Below, one piece after another: positions 8,496 to 17,107 of a DNA stretch of 64,000 bases (position 1 is its first letter; every line of letters begins with the position of its first letter). The notes under the pieces were generated by a model that saw only the letters and a program-made list of their open reading frames with translations, was not told where the DNA came from and searched no databases. The DNA comes from VAZQ01 sp963758945 (GTDB lineage Bacteria > Pseudomonadota > Alphaproteobacteria > Rhizobiales > Xanthobacteraceae): the NCBI GenBank assembly GCA_963758945.1, contig CAVWXY010000003.1:94910-158909 (forward strand). The letters run 5' to 3'. A program made the translations under genes and the position numbers.

Positions 8496-10997
8496 TCACC
8501 GTGCGCCCGTTAGCTTCCCCACCAGCTCCGCGAACGCGCCGGCGAAGGGATGGAAGGTGAAGCGCACCACGTGCCGGCCGCGTGGACAGACGATCGCGCG
8601 GAAGATCACGTTGGCCTTGAGGATCTCGGCGGCGGCTCCGTCGATGTCGGCGCGCCACCAGGGGTGCCAGACGTCGTTGAGGAGAAGGATGCCGCCCGCC
8701 GGAGCCTCGACCTCGACCGCTACCTCGGTGTTGGCATAGCGGAGGAGGCGGGCGCTGCCGCCGGGCGTGCCGCGCGCCACGCCGTGCGCGAAGCCGGCCG
8801 GCGCGCGCGCGAGCAGCACCACCCGGCGCGGATCGACATCGGGCCAACCCGTTCGCAGCAGCTCATCGAAATCGGCGAGGCGCCAATCCGTGAGCAGCAT
8901 GACGCGCGGCAATGCGCGGGGATTCTCGTAGACATAGGCGTCCCGGGTGCGGGCGATGAAATCGAGATCACCGGGCTTGAGCGAGGTGTCGATCTCTTCC
9001 ACCGGCACGCCGGTGGCGATGACGCGCACGCCGAGGAGATCGGCGAAGGCGGAGCGGTAGGAGGGATAGAGCGGCGAGAACGTGCGCTGGCTCGGGATCG
9101 CGACCGTGTCGCCCACATTGGTCGCCTCCTCGAAGGAGCGCAGCCGCAGCGGATTGTGGCCGAACACGTGGTCGAAGCCTTGCACCAGGCCGAGATTGGG
9201 CCAGTGATAGGCGATGCCGATCAGCTCGACGCGATCGCGACGGTCGGGAGCCGCGGCGGCGGCGAGCCGCGCCTTGATGAGGCGCACGGTCTCATCGCTC
9301 GTGTCCGCGCGCAGCACCTCGAACCGGGCGGGCGGCAGCGCGGTGGAAACGTGCGGAGCGTTGTTCCAGGCGAGGTCGAGCGCCATGAACGCCGCCAGCA
9401 GGCCGAGCGCGGCGAGCGGCCAACGCGCATCGAGCCGGCGCGCCAGCAGGAGGACCGCGACCGCCGCCGCCGCGCAGACGACCCCGGTCGCCACCGGAAC
9501 CAGCGCCGGGCCGACGCCGACGACGGAATGCGCGAGCGCCAGCGCGCCGGCGACGAGGGCGATCGGGCAGGCGATCTCGACGATGCGCTGCAAGCGCGTC
9601 GGGCGCGGCAGCGAGTCGTCAAGCCAGCGATGCACGAGATAGCCCGCGATCACGGCGATGAGTGCGACCAGCACGAAGGTCGCATCCGCCGGGCGGCGGT
9701 AGAGCGCCACGGCGGGAAGGAGGTCGTACATCGCGCGGAACACCGGGGTATAGACGCCGAGCGCGTAGAGGAGGACGAGCGCTGCCGCGATGGTGAAGAA
9801 CCGGATCTCGCGCGCCCACGCGGCGCCGCGGACGAGGCCGAACGAGATGAGCGCGACGACGGTCAACGCGCCGGCGTAGACGAGTCCCATATTCTGCGAG
9901 AGATAGAGTCCCGGCGAGCCCCAGGCGGCGTCCCAGATCGGGCTTTCCGGCGCCCAGTACTCGATCTTCGGGTCCATGGCGCCGTAGAGGTCGGCGAACG
10001 CGAATTGCAGCAGGTGGACCGGATGCAGCGAGCCGGCGGCGGCGGCGGCGAAGCCGATTTCCGGCCGGTTCGAGCGTTCCGCAAGCAGCATCGTCATGAG
10101 GACCGGCACGGCCGCGATCGCCGCGGCGCTCGCGCCGGCGGCGGCGAGCGGCGTGATGCTCGCGCGCAGGCGCGAAAGCGGCGCCGCACCCGACAGCCAA
10201 TGCCAGAGCACGAATCCGGCGAGCACGTAGAGCGACAACAGGGCGACCTGATCGCGCCCGAGCGCAATCAATCCGGCGAGCACGCCCGCGCCGAGGCCCG
10301 CGCGCCAGGACGAGCGCTCTAGCGCGCGCGCGGTGAGCCAGAGCGCGAGCGGCAGATAGGCGAGGCTGACCACCTGAATGGTGTGCTGCATGCGCGCATT
10401 GGCGGCGCCGCCGAGCGCGAAAGCGAGCGCGGCCATCAGCGCGCCGCCCAGGTGCCAGCCGCGGTCGCGGAAGAACAGGATGACGCCGACGCCGCCGAGG
10501 AAAAGATAGGCGAAGGTCACGGCGTCGAAGGCGCGCAGGCTCACCGCGGGAGCAAGCGCGGCGAGCAGCACATGCAGCGGCGAGAACAGCAGCGATTGCG
10601 GATCGGAAATCTGCGGCCAGCCGGCGAAGATGTTGGGCGTCCACCACGGCCATTCGCCGCGCGCCAACGAGGCGGCGAGGAACTGCACCTGGGGAAAGAA
10701 CTGCGATTTCGCATCCCACGGGATCGTCACCGCGCCGGAGAGCCACGGCCACATTGCGACCACGAAGGCGAGCGCGAAAGCCGCGATGGCGAACGGGAGC
10801 GGGACGCGCGCGGGCACGGCCGCATCGGCGGCAGCCGATCGCCCGCTGCGTCCGAGCCATGCCTTCGGCGCGCCCTCGCGCGCGGCTTGCGCCGGTTCGC
10901 CGAACCTCGCCCGCGCAGACACGATCTTGCCGTCTGCCCGCGGCGGCGGCTCGATCCTCGGGCCCGTTCCCTCTTCTGCCTTGTCCAGACCCAGCAT
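8496..10997 (-). CDS. YfhO-family membrane protein
   Basis: A large integral membrane protein of 833 residues. A polar N-terminal region of about 60 residues is followed by some 12-14 hydrophobic spans, then a mainly extracytoplasmic C-terminal domain from about residue 560. The pattern WPWWTPNIFAGWPQISDPQS in the first periplasmic loop and the late domain resemble the bacterial YfhO family, which is related to GT-C glycosyltransferases and is linked to sugar modification of envelope polymers. The ATG at 10997 is chosen; a longer frame would run into the divergent toxin-antitoxin promoter. It is convergent with the upstream flavoprotein (36-bp gap). The precise role is inferred only. Confidence 0.8.
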   Translation of the reverse strand: MLGLDKAEEGTGPRIEPPPRADGKIVSARARFGEPAQAAREGAPKAWLGRSGRSAAADAAVPARVPLPFAIAAFALAFVVAMWPWLSGAVTIPWDAKSQFFPQVQFLAASLARGEWPWWTPNIFAGWPQISDPQSLLFSPLHVLLAALAPAVSLRAFDAVTFAYLFLGGVGVILFFRDRGWHLGGALMAALAFALGGAANARMQHTIQVVSLAYLPLALWLTARALERSSWRAGLGAGVLAGLIALGRDQVALLSLYVLAGFVLWHWLSGAAPLSRLRASITPLAAAGASAAAIAAVPVLMTMLLAERSNRPEIGFAAAAAGSLHPVHLLQFAFADLYGAMDPKIEYWAPESPIWDAAWGSPGLYLSQNMGLVYAGALTVVALISFGLVRGAAWAREIRFFTIAAALVLLYALGVYTPVFRAMYDLLPAVALYRRPADATFVLVALIAVIAGYLVHRWLDDSLPRPTRLQRIVEIACPIALVAGALALAHSVVGVGPALVPVATGVVCAAAAVAVLLLARRLDARWPLAALGLLAAFMALDLAWNNAPHVSTALPPARFEVLRADTSDETVRLIKARLAAAAAPDRRDRVELIGIAYHWPNLGLVQGFDHVFGHNPLRLRSFEEATNVGDTVAIPSQRTFSPLYPSYRSAFADLLGVRVIATGVPVEEIDTSLKPGDLDFIARTRDAYVYENPRALPRVMLLTDWRLADFDELLRTGWPDVDPRRVVLLARAPAGFAHGVARGTPGGSARLLRYANTEVAVEVEAPAGGILLLNDVWHPWWRADIDGAAAEILKANVIFRAIVCPRGRHVVRFTFHPFAGAFAELVGKLTGAR

Positions 10998-11098
10998 GGG
11001 CGCAGCTAGAGCAGCTTCCGTTGAAATGGGATCAGAGCGAGCTGCAAACTCGGTGTACTCCCTGACGAGCCTGCGAAAAGCGTATGGGGCGCGCCGAT

Positions 11099-11127
11099 TT
11101 GAGCCTCTTGCCGCAATGTGATATATT
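11099..11127 (+). promoter_or_regulatory. sigma70-type promoter of the toxin-antitoxin pair
   Basis: TTGAGC at 11099-11104 and TATATT at 11122-11127 are separated by exactly 17 bases. The expected start of transcription, six to eight bases downstream, coincides with the antitoxin ATG at 11134, and no Shine-Dalgarno precedes that ATG. A leaderless mRNA is therefore the simplest reading. Confidence 0.6.
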
Positions 11128-11133
11128 GTCCTT

Positions 11134-11364
11134 ATGACAAAGCAAGATCTTGAATTACTACTTGAGCATGTGGCCACTTGGCCCGACAAGGCCCGGGAAG
11201 AGCTTGCGCAGTCCATTGCGAGCATCGAGAAAAAGCATCTTGGTGACTATCGCCTCGATGTTGACGAACGAGCCGCTGTACGGCGCGGCCTTCGGGAGAT
11301 GAGAGAGGGTAAGTTGGCGAGTGAGGAAGAGGTAGCAGGAGTGTTCGCCCGCTACCGCGCATGA
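11134..11364 (+). CDS. type II antitoxin of a ParE/RelE-type module
   Basis: A 76-residue acidic, mostly helical protein that precedes and overlaps the toxin gene by ATGA. The N-terminal half is helical (LELLLEHVATWPDKAREELAQS); the C-terminal half, RRGLREMREGKLASEEEV, is the kind of tail that wraps around ParE-type toxins. Such proteins neutralise the toxin and often repress their own promoter. No DNA-binding motif can be named with certainty. The start has no Shine-Dalgarno and seems to be leaderless. Confidence 0.8.
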   Translation: MTKQDLELLLEHVATWPDKAREELAQSIASIEKKHLGDYRLDVDERAAVRRGLREMREGKLASEEEVAGVFARYRA

Positions 11365-11672
11365 AGGTCCGCTACTCCGAGACCGCACTTCGCGAGCTGG
11401 ACGAAATCTTCGCGTACATTCATGAGCGCAATCGACCCGCTGCGGTAGCGGTCGTCGATCGCATTGAACGGTTGACCTCGTTGATCGGCGAACTGCCTTT
11501 TATCGGTCATCTCACCGACGAGGAGGGGGTGCGCATGATGCCGGCGGTGAGATACCCATTTCTGATTTTCTACGCCGTGAACGACGTTGCCGACGAGGTC
11601 GTCATTCTCCACGTGCGCCATGCAGCACGGCTGTGGCCGTGGGAGGGAAGAGAAGAGACGAGTGATGGGTAA
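11361..11672 (+). CDS. type II toxin, RelE/ParE superfamily
   Basis: A 103-residue toxin with the family pattern: VRYSETALRELDEIFAYI at the N-terminus (strand plus first helix), a second helix with PxxGHL, then the beta-sheet RYPFLIFYAVN and VVILHVRHAARLW. ParE relatives poison DNA gyrase and RelE relatives cut mRNA on the ribosome; the sequence alone leans to the ParE side, without proof. The start overlaps the antitoxin stop by four bases, so translation is probably coupled. Confidence 0.9.
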   Translation: MKVRYSETALRELDEIFAYIHERNRPAAVAVVDRIERLTSLIGELPFIGHLTDEEGVRMMPAVRYPFLIFYAVNDVADEVVILHVRHAARLWPWEGREETSDG

Positions 11673-11853
11673 TATCCTCATCTGGCTTCGATTGGGTCGG
11701 CGGTCTGCCGTCGTCAGTGGCTGCACAAGCAGACCGTAGTCCGATCCGCCGCGTCCACGGCCTCGCGCCCATGTCGCGCCGCAGCACCCCGGGGCTTGCG
11801 GTGGATCATGATGCGAGCGGGCCTTATCATAGCCGGCGGACGGAGGCGAACCC

Positions 11854-12771
11854 ATGACCAGCACACCCATGCTGCCGCGCGAACGCTGCGACTATTCGGC
11901 GATCGTCGACCGCCCTCCGCTCAAGCTGCCGGGCGGCGCGCGCGTCGCATTCTGGACCATCGTCAACTACGAGGTGTGGGACATCGGGAGGCCGATGCCG
12001 CGCCAGGTGCTGCCCGCGCCGACCGGGGTGCCGCTGCTTCCGGACGTGCCGCACTGGAGCTGGCACGAATACGGCATGCGGGTCGGCGCCTGGCGCTTCT
12101 TCGAGCTCTGCGAGCGGTTAGGCATCAGGCCGACGCTCGCCGTCAACGCGCGCACCTGCGAGGACTATGCGCGGGTGACGGAGGAGGCCAAGCGCCTGGG
12201 CTGGGAGTTCATGGGCCACGGCTACGATCAGATGCCGATCCACAAGGTGGAGAACCAGGCGGAGATGATCGGACGCGCCATGGACATCCTCGAGCGCTTC
12301 AGCGGCAAGCGACCCGTCGGCTGGCTTGGCCCGGGATTGACCCAGACCCTGGAGACGCCCGAGCTCCTGGCCGGCGCGGGCGTGAAATATATCGGCGACT
12401 GGGTCTATGACGACGAGCCGACCGTGATCCGCACCGCCAAGGGCCCGCTCGTCACCTTACCCTACACGGTCGAGATCAACGACATCACCATGATGATCGT
12501 GCAGCACCACGAGAGCGATTATCTCGCGCGGCGCGCGATCGACCAGTTCGAGCGGCTCTACGCGGAGGGCAAGCAGCGCGCCAAGATCATGGCGCTCGCG
12601 ATCCACCCCTATATCAGCGGCCAGCCGCACCGAATAAAGTATCTTGAGGCGATCTACGATCACGTGCGCCGCTTCGACGGCGTGCTGCACATGAACGGCG
12701 CCGAGATCCTCGACTGGTACCTGGCCGCCGCGGGCGCCAAGAGCCCTGCGAAGGCCGGGGCTCAGGCCTGA
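11854..12771 (+). CDS. polysaccharide deacetylase-fold hydrolase, PuuE-like
   Basis: A 305-residue cytoplasmic protein (no signal peptide) of the NodB/PuuE group of the deacetylase superfamily, which includes metal-independent allantoinases and cyclic-amide hydrolases. The family landmarks are NYEVW near residue 36, EFMGHGYDQMP near 125-135 and the C-terminal HPYISGQPHR near 250. PuuE opens allantoin in purine breakdown, but related enzymes act on other amides or sugars. No other urate-pathway gene is present. A good Shine-Dalgarno (GGAGG, 8 bases) supports the ATG at 11854. Confidence 0.8.
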   Translation: MTSTPMLPRERCDYSAIVDRPPLKLPGGARVAFWTIVNYEVWDIGRPMPRQVLPAPTGVPLLPDVPHWSWHEYGMRVGAWRFFELCERLGIRPTLAVNARTCEDYARVTEEAKRLGWEFMGHGYDQMPIHKVENQAEMIGRAMDILERFSGKRPVGWLGPGLTQTLETPELLAGAGVKYIGDWVYDDEPTVIRTAKGPLVTLPYTVEINDITMMIVQHHESDYLARRAIDQFERLYAEGKQRAKIMALAIHPYISGQPHRIKYLEAIYDHVRRFDGVLHMNGAEILDWYLAAAGAKSPAKAGAQA

Positions 12772-12836
12772 GCACCTCCACGCGGCGGCCGGCGGGACAG
12801 CGGCGCTCGCCGTGACAGGACGAGCGCCCGGTCAAT

Positions 12837-13811
12837 TCACTGGGTCGGCACGATGCCGAGGTCCTTGGCGGCGGCGGCGAGCCGGGCGCGCTGCTGCTCG
12901 ATCTCGGCGGCGAAGTCGGCAGGCCCGCCGAAATTGGGGATTTGCCCGGTGAGGTTCAATCGTTCCTCGACCGCCGGATCCATCGCCTGCCGAACATCCG
13001 CGGCGATGCTTTCGCGCGTCCGATCGGGCATGTGCGGCGGGCCGAAAAAGCCGACCAGGCCGTCGAGAGCAAGCTGGGGAAAGCCGGCCTCGGTCACCGT
13101 GGGTACGTCGGGCACGACGGCGGCGCGCGACGTATTCGTCACCGCCAGCAGCCTGACCTTGCCGGCCTGAATCTGCGGCCGCACGATCGCGTATGCCGTC
13201 ACGTTGACCGAGATGCGTCCGGTCGCGAGATCGTTGGCCGCCTCGACCAGATTGCGATAGGGAACTTTCGACATCGAGAGGCCGGCATTCTTGAGAAACG
13301 CCCCGAACAGAAATTCGTTGCTGGCGGTCGTGCCCGCCCAGTCGAGCTTGCCGGGCTGCGCGCGCGCCATCGCCACCAGATCCGCGACCGATTTGGCCTC
13401 CAGGGACGCGGGCACGGCGATGACGACAATCGTATTCGACACCCGGGCGATCGGCAGAAGATCGGCGGGCTTGTAGGACAGGCTCTTGTACATGAACGGA
13501 TGCGCGGTGAACGACCCGCTTGGGGCGGCCAGAAGCACGTGATCGTCGTTGGCGGCGACGAACGCGTTGATGGCGACGACGCCGTCCCCGCCCGGGCGGT
13601 TCTCGACGACCACCGGCTGGCCCCAGCGCTTGCTCAATCGATCCGCGAGCATGCGCGTGCCGATATCGACGCCGCTGCCGGGCCCGAGCGTTACAATGAA
13701 CTTGACCGACCGCTGCGGCCATGTCTGCGCCGTCGATGGGGTTGCTGCCAGGACAAGCACGGCGAGAAAGCCGAAGACGATGCCGAATGCGCGACGCTGG
13801 ATGCTGAGCAA
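12837..13811 (-). CDS. tripartite tricarboxylate transporter binding protein (Bug/TctC)
   Basis: A 324-residue periplasmic solute-binding protein of the Bug/TctC family. The TTG start at 13811 has GGAGG five bases upstream and gives a proper signal peptide ending in PSTAQ; earlier starts would place a long polar leader before it. Family marks include WPQRSVKFIVTLGPGSGVD after the cleavage site, VVVENRPGGDG near residue 65 and the DVPTVTEAGFPQL region near 225. Members bind carboxylates for TctAB-type transporters or act as orphan sensors; no tctAB is present here. It may serve the PuuE-like hydrolase with which it converges, but that is speculation. Confidence 0.88.
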   Translation of the reverse strand: MLSIQRRAFGIVFGFLAVLVLAATPSTAQTWPQRSVKFIVTLGPGSGVDIGTRMLADRLSKRWGQPVVVENRPGGDGVVAINAFVAANDDHVLLAAPSGSFTAHPFMYKSLSYKPADLLPIARVSNTIVVIAVPASLEAKSVADLVAMARAQPGKLDWAGTTASNEFLFGAFLKNAGLSMSKVPYRNLVEAANDLATGRISVNVTAYAIVRPQIQAGKVRLLAVTNTSRAAVVPDVPTVTEAGFPQLALDGLVGFFGPPHMPDRTRESIAADVRQAMDPAVEERLNLTGQIPNFGGPADFAAEIEQQRARLAAAAKDLGIVPTQ

Positions 13812-14173
13812 TGATACCTCCGATGCCACGACCGAACGCCGCAGGCGGGCACCTTGCCGGAAAGCAGCGCCCCACCACCAAGCATTCCCGATCACGTCCA
13901 ACCCATCAAGCATAGCACGTTCCGGACGGGAAATGTTGAGGGTGCCGGATGCCGGCGCCGCGCGGCTCAGAGGTCGCCGTCCGCAAGCCTGCAACGGCAG
14001 GAGCCGCGATGGGGAACGTTGCGCTGCAACTCGAAGCTGCCAAGCGCACCCAATGGCGCAGGCTCGAAAGACATAGGCGCGGCGTCCCGATTGTGCGGCT
14101 TGACGCGGCCTGCCGGAATCTCCGGGCGGCCTTCAGCGCAGGGCGATCCGGATCCGGACGCAAGTTATGGCGG
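13812..14173. other. gene-free stretch upstream of the Bug protein gene
   Basis: These 362 bases lie between the start of the Bug protein gene and the stop of the next minus-strand gene. I see no protein-like frame, no strong terminator and no clear promoter, only the GGAGG of the TTG start at its left end. Confidence 0.4.
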
Positions 14174-14716
14174 TTAAAATGGGCTCTTTGGTTTCTCGGC
14201 CTTGCAGTACTCGGAAAAAATAAGCCCAAGTGCCTTCTTTGTTTGATCGATATTCCCGGGCAGAGAAATATGCGCAGACTTGAACCCATAATCTACCGTC
14301 GCCTTGTCGGGTTTCAGGTACTCGACGAGGACATCATCGCCGGCGACTTCCAATTCGTACAAGGTTTCACGCCCGGAATATCTGCTGCTGAAACGGGCCT
14401 CGTCCATCTTGAACCGGGTCAGGTAATATCTGGCGTAGCCTTCGAACTTGGCGGGCACCACAACCACGCAAGATTTTCGATCGACAATTTCAGGGGCGAC
14501 CCGGGGGTCTAATTTCCCGGTGAAGACGTAGTTGACCGCTTGTTGAAAGAGGTCATCTCCGGGAACTGCCCGGGTTTGCAGAGCCATCGTCCAGAGAAAA
14601 GATGCGACCGCGATGGCCAAGGACCGCCTGAACTTCCGACTATGACGGCTCAGAAGCGCTAAGCGCGCAGTCCGCCTGGTTCGCCGGAAAGCCGAAGTGT
14701 GCGCAAGAGCAAGCAT
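14174..14716 (-). CDS. exported protein of unknown function
   Basis: About 180 residues from the ATG at 14716. An arginine-rich N-terminus of about 30 residues is followed by a hydrophobic segment (SLAIAVASFLWTMAL) and a likely cleavage after QTRA, so the protein is probably secreted or membrane-anchored. The mature part is a compact, charged domain of about 125 residues with one pair of cysteines far apart. Base composition is lower in G+C than the flanks. The start is uncertain, because no strong Shine-Dalgarno is visible. I do not recognise the family. Confidence 0.55.
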   Translation of the reverse strand: MLALAHTSAFRRTRRTARLALLSRHSRKFRRSLAIAVASFLWTMALQTRAVPGDDLFQQAVNYVFTGKLDPRVAPEIVDRKSCVVVVPAKFEGYARYYLTRFKMDEARFSSRYSGRETLYELEVAGDDVLVEYLKPDKATVDYGFKSAHISLPGNIDQTKKALGLIFSEYCKAEKPKSPF

Positions 14717-14806
14717 ATGTGGCCATCGATTGCGGGCTTTGCGATCACGCATCACCCCCACCGGACTGATCATGTTGCACCTGATTTGGGAGCCAAGCCA
14801 GGACGT

Positions 14807-14917
14807 GCAGGGGAGACGCTCGGTCGCACAGCCTCGGTGTCGGCCTATGGTTCCGATCTCGTGGCCTCGATCAACGCCGGCGCAATGGCCAAAGCCATAA
14901 CCGTCGCCGTCGAATAG
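14807..14917 (+). pseudogene. possible C-terminal gene remnant
   Basis: In this frame the translation SVSAYGSDLVASINAGAMAK followed by AITVAVE and a stop looks like the end of a folded protein, while nothing upstream continues it. It may be the tail of a decayed gene. It is short and could be chance. Confidence 0.2.
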
Positions 14918-14968
14918 CGACCCAGCCACGACCCGCCGGCCCAAGCTCATCACGATGACGCGAGCGGG

Positions 14969-14997
14969 TTGACAATGCGTACGGCCCGACCAATACT
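14969..14997 (+). promoter_or_regulatory. promoter of the arsR-type gene
   Basis: A perfect TTGACA (14969-14974) is followed after 17 bases by AATACT (14992-14997; four of six bases match TATAAT). The start of transcription is expected at about 15004, next to the ATG at 15005, so the regulator mRNA may be leaderless. Confidence 0.6.
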
Positions 14998-15012
14998 TCA
15001 CCATATGGTGAA
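14997..15012. promoter_or_regulatory. 16-bp perfect palindrome, likely ArsR operator
   Basis: TTCACCATATGGTGAA is a perfect palindrome centred on the start codon of the ArsR-type gene. It overlaps the last base of the -10 box and the expected transcription start. ArsR dimers bind such dyads, so autorepression at this site is likely. Confidence 0.55.
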
Positions 15013-15358
15013 CTATCACCAACGGCTCAGCCAAACCTTTGCCGCGCTCGGCGATCCGACCCGGCGGGCGATCCTTGCCCGGCTCGAGCGCGAGGACGGC
15101 GCCTCGGTGAGCGAGCTGGCGCGGCCGTTCGCGATCAAGCTGCCGGCGGTGATGAAGCACTTGGACGTGCTCGATGACGCCGGACTCATCACGCGGACGA
15201 AGGCGGGGCGGACCGTGACCGTGCGGCTCTCCTCGGAGCCCATGCGGGAAGCCATGAATTGGCTGCGCCGCTACGAGCGCTTCTGGTCGGGCAGCCTCGA
15301 TCGGCTCGCGGCCTATGCCGAAAGCCGAGAAGCCGAAGCGAAAAAAAGGGATCGATGA
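15005..15358 (+). CDS. ArsR-family winged-helix regulator
   Basis: A 117-residue regulator of the metal-independent ArsR subgroup that is typically paired with an SRPBCC gene. The winged helix spans about residues 5-85: FAALGDPTRRAILARLE, then SVSELARPFAIKLPAVMKHL (recognition helix) and AGLITRTKAGRTVTVRL (wing). No CxC metal site is present, so it does not look like an arsenic sensor. The start at 15005 lies inside a palindrome. The stop overlaps the start of the SRPBCC gene (ATGA), giving an operon with the SRPBCC and DUF899 genes. Confidence 0.9.
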   Translation: MVNYHQRLSQTFAALGDPTRRAILARLEREDGASVSELARPFAIKLPAVMKHLDVLDDAGLITRTKAGRTVTVRLSSEPMREAMNWLRRYERFWSGSLDRLAAYAESREAEAKKRDR

Positions 15359-15811
15359 CCAGCCTCACCATCGTGCGCCGGATCGCGGCGCGGCCGTCGA
15401 TCGTCTTCGACGCGCTCACCACGCCGGAGGGCATCGCCTGCTGGTGGGGGCCCGACGCCGGGCCCGTGCTCATCGCCGAGACCGATGTGCGGGTCGGCGG
15501 CCGCTTCCGGGTCCGTTTCCGCATGCTCGACGGCAGCGAGCATGAAAGCAGCGGCGAATATCTCGAGGTGGCAAGGCCGCGGCGGCTGGCGATGACCTGG
15601 CGCTGGGCGGGCGGCGAAGGATCCCGGCGAGTCGCTGATCGAGATCGATCTTCGCGCCATCGCCGCGGGCACCGAGCTCACGCTCACCCATTCGCGCCTG
15701 CACGACGAGGAGACGCGCCGCAGCCACGAGGAGGGCTGGAACGGAGCGCTCGACAAGCTCGAACGTCATTTTCTCACGCTATCGACAGGAGATCGCCATG
15801 AACAAGCATGA
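15355..15811 (+). CDS. SRPBCC/AHSA1 domain protein, frameshifted
   Basis: A START/AHSA1-like ligand-binding protein of about 150 residues. The first frame gives the family N-terminus (TIVRRIAARPSIVFDALTTP, then ACWWGP and VGGRFRVRF) to residue 88. From there the normal continuation (ESLIEIDLRAIAAGTELTLT, then HEEGWNGALDKLERHF) is found one base further along. Removing one A at 15617-15618 turns GAAGGATCC into GAGGATCC and restores EDPGESLIEI without a gap. It overlaps both neighbours by four bases or more, as in a tight operon. The shift may be a sequencing error. Confidence 0.8.
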
Positions 15812-16550
15812 CATCGTCTCGAAGCAGCGATGGATCGAGGCGCGCCGCGCGCTGCTCGCCGAGGAGAAGGCCTTAACGCGCGAGCGCGACCGCCTCGCGC
15901 AAAAGCGGCGGGCGCTGCCCTGGGTCAAGGTCGAGAAGAGCTATGTCTTCCAGGGCGTCAACGGCCCGGTGACGCTCGGCGAGCTGTTCGACGGACGCAG
16001 CCAGCTCGTGGTCTATCACTTCATGTTCGGTCCGGAATGGGAGGAAGGCTGCCCCGGCTGCTCGCTGCTCGCGGACCAGGTCGACGGCGCACGGCAGCAT
16101 TTCGAGCACAACGATGTCAGCTTCGTCGCGGTCTCGCGCGGTCCGATCGAAAAGCTAGAGGCCTACCGCAAGCGCATGGGCTGGAAATTTCGCTGGGTGT
16201 CCTCGGCCGGGAGCGATTTCAACTTCGACTTTCACGTATCCTTCCCCGAGGGCACGCGCGAGCGCGGCGTGTTCTACAATTTCGAGCAGCAGCCCGATCC
16301 CGAGGTGGATGAGCTCCCGGGGGTGAGCGTCTTCACCAAAGACGACGACGGCGCGATCTACCACACCTATTCGACCTATGGCCGCGGCGGCGAGATGTTC
16401 CTGCCGGTCTACGGCTGGCTCGACGTCGTGCCGAAAGGGCGCAACGAGACCAAGAGGGGCAACCTCATGGACTGGGTGAAGCGGCATGACCGCTACGAGG
16501 ACGACGGGCGAACCCGGTCGGGCACCCCGGCGCGGACGGATGCAGCGTGA
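15798..16550 (+). CDS. DUF899 thioredoxin-fold protein
   Basis: A 250-residue protein of the DUF899 family (AhpC/TSA-like thioredoxin fold). A helical N-terminal segment precedes the core VVYHFMFGPEWEEGCPGCSL at residues 71-90, with a CPGC pair at 85-88. The middle (GWKFRWVSSAGSDFNFDFHV) and the C-terminal GWLDVVPKGRNE are typical of the family. The function is unproven; a thiol-dependent redox role is inferred from the fold. These genes are often encoded behind ArsR-SRPBCC pairs, as here. Confidence 0.9.
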   Translation: MNKHDIVSKQRWIEARRALLAEEKALTRERDRLAQKRRALPWVKVEKSYVFQGVNGPVTLGELFDGRSQLVVYHFMFGPEWEEGCPGCSLLADQVDGARQHFEHNDVSFVAVSRGPIEKLEAYRKRMGWKFRWVSSAGSDFNFDFHVSFPEGTRERGVFYNFEQQPDPEVDELPGVSVFTKDDDGAIYHTYSTYGRGGEMFLPVYGWLDVVPKGRNETKRGNLMDWVKRHDRYEDDGRTRSGTPARTDAA

Positions 16551-16597
16551 AACGGATCGTGGTGGCGTGGGCGATGCGCTCGCCGTGCGGCGGCCGC

Positions 16598-16781
16598 GAC
16601 TATCTTGCGGGCCGGTTCACGGCGGGGGATCTGCTGATGACCTGCCCATACCGACATCGTGTCCGGGCGACCCGCGCTCAAGGCGTATCAGGAACGCTGC
16701 GAGGCGCGGCCCGCCTTCCGGAAGGCGATGGCGGACCATCTCAGGCCGTTCCAGGCAGGAGCGGCTGGAGCCGCGGCGTGA
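16598..16781 (+). pseudogene. glutathione S-transferase C-terminal remnant
   Basis: Two frames together give the end of a GST C-terminal domain: DYLAGRFTAGDLLMT, then after a small deletion and frame change AHTDIVSGRPALKAYQERC and EARPAFRKAMADHLRPFQ to a stop at 16779-16781. The N-terminal thioredoxin domain is absent; the DUF899 gene ends 47 bases before the remnant. This is a decayed gene, not a sequencing slip, because both a deletion and missing domains are involved. Confidence 0.65.
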
Positions 16782-17107
16782 CCACGGCCGGCGGACGCCA
16801 ATGTCCGCTGTCGATATGGCCCCCGCCCCGCAGGTGGCCCGGCGCATGATTTGAGCCAGAACCAGGCAGCCCCTCAGGCGGCTGGAGAGGCGGCGTTGCC
16901 GTCCGCGCTTTCGACGATCACCGGGGTCTCGTAGGGCAGAACTACCAAGCTCATTAGTCGCCGCGAGGCGCTCCCCCGGTTCAATGGCCCGCTGCACTCT
17001 TTTTTCTCGTGTCGCGAGAACCGGCGAGCCGTCCCCAGCGACACCTTGCTGAGGGTCGCCGGGCGACCCAGCCGAACGGCAGGCCACAGCGCCGTTGGAG
17101 ACAACCC
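16782..17107. other. gene-free stretch before the RTX gene
   Basis: These 326 bases contain no convincing gene. The only clear signal is GGAGA at 17097-17101, serving the RTX start at 17108. Confidence 0.4.

Noticed and set aside
8550..10322. 590-codon plus-strand frame over the YfhO gene
   Set aside because: Composition dominated by R, E, G and A, with no hydrophobic core. The minus-strand frame shows membrane spans and family features.
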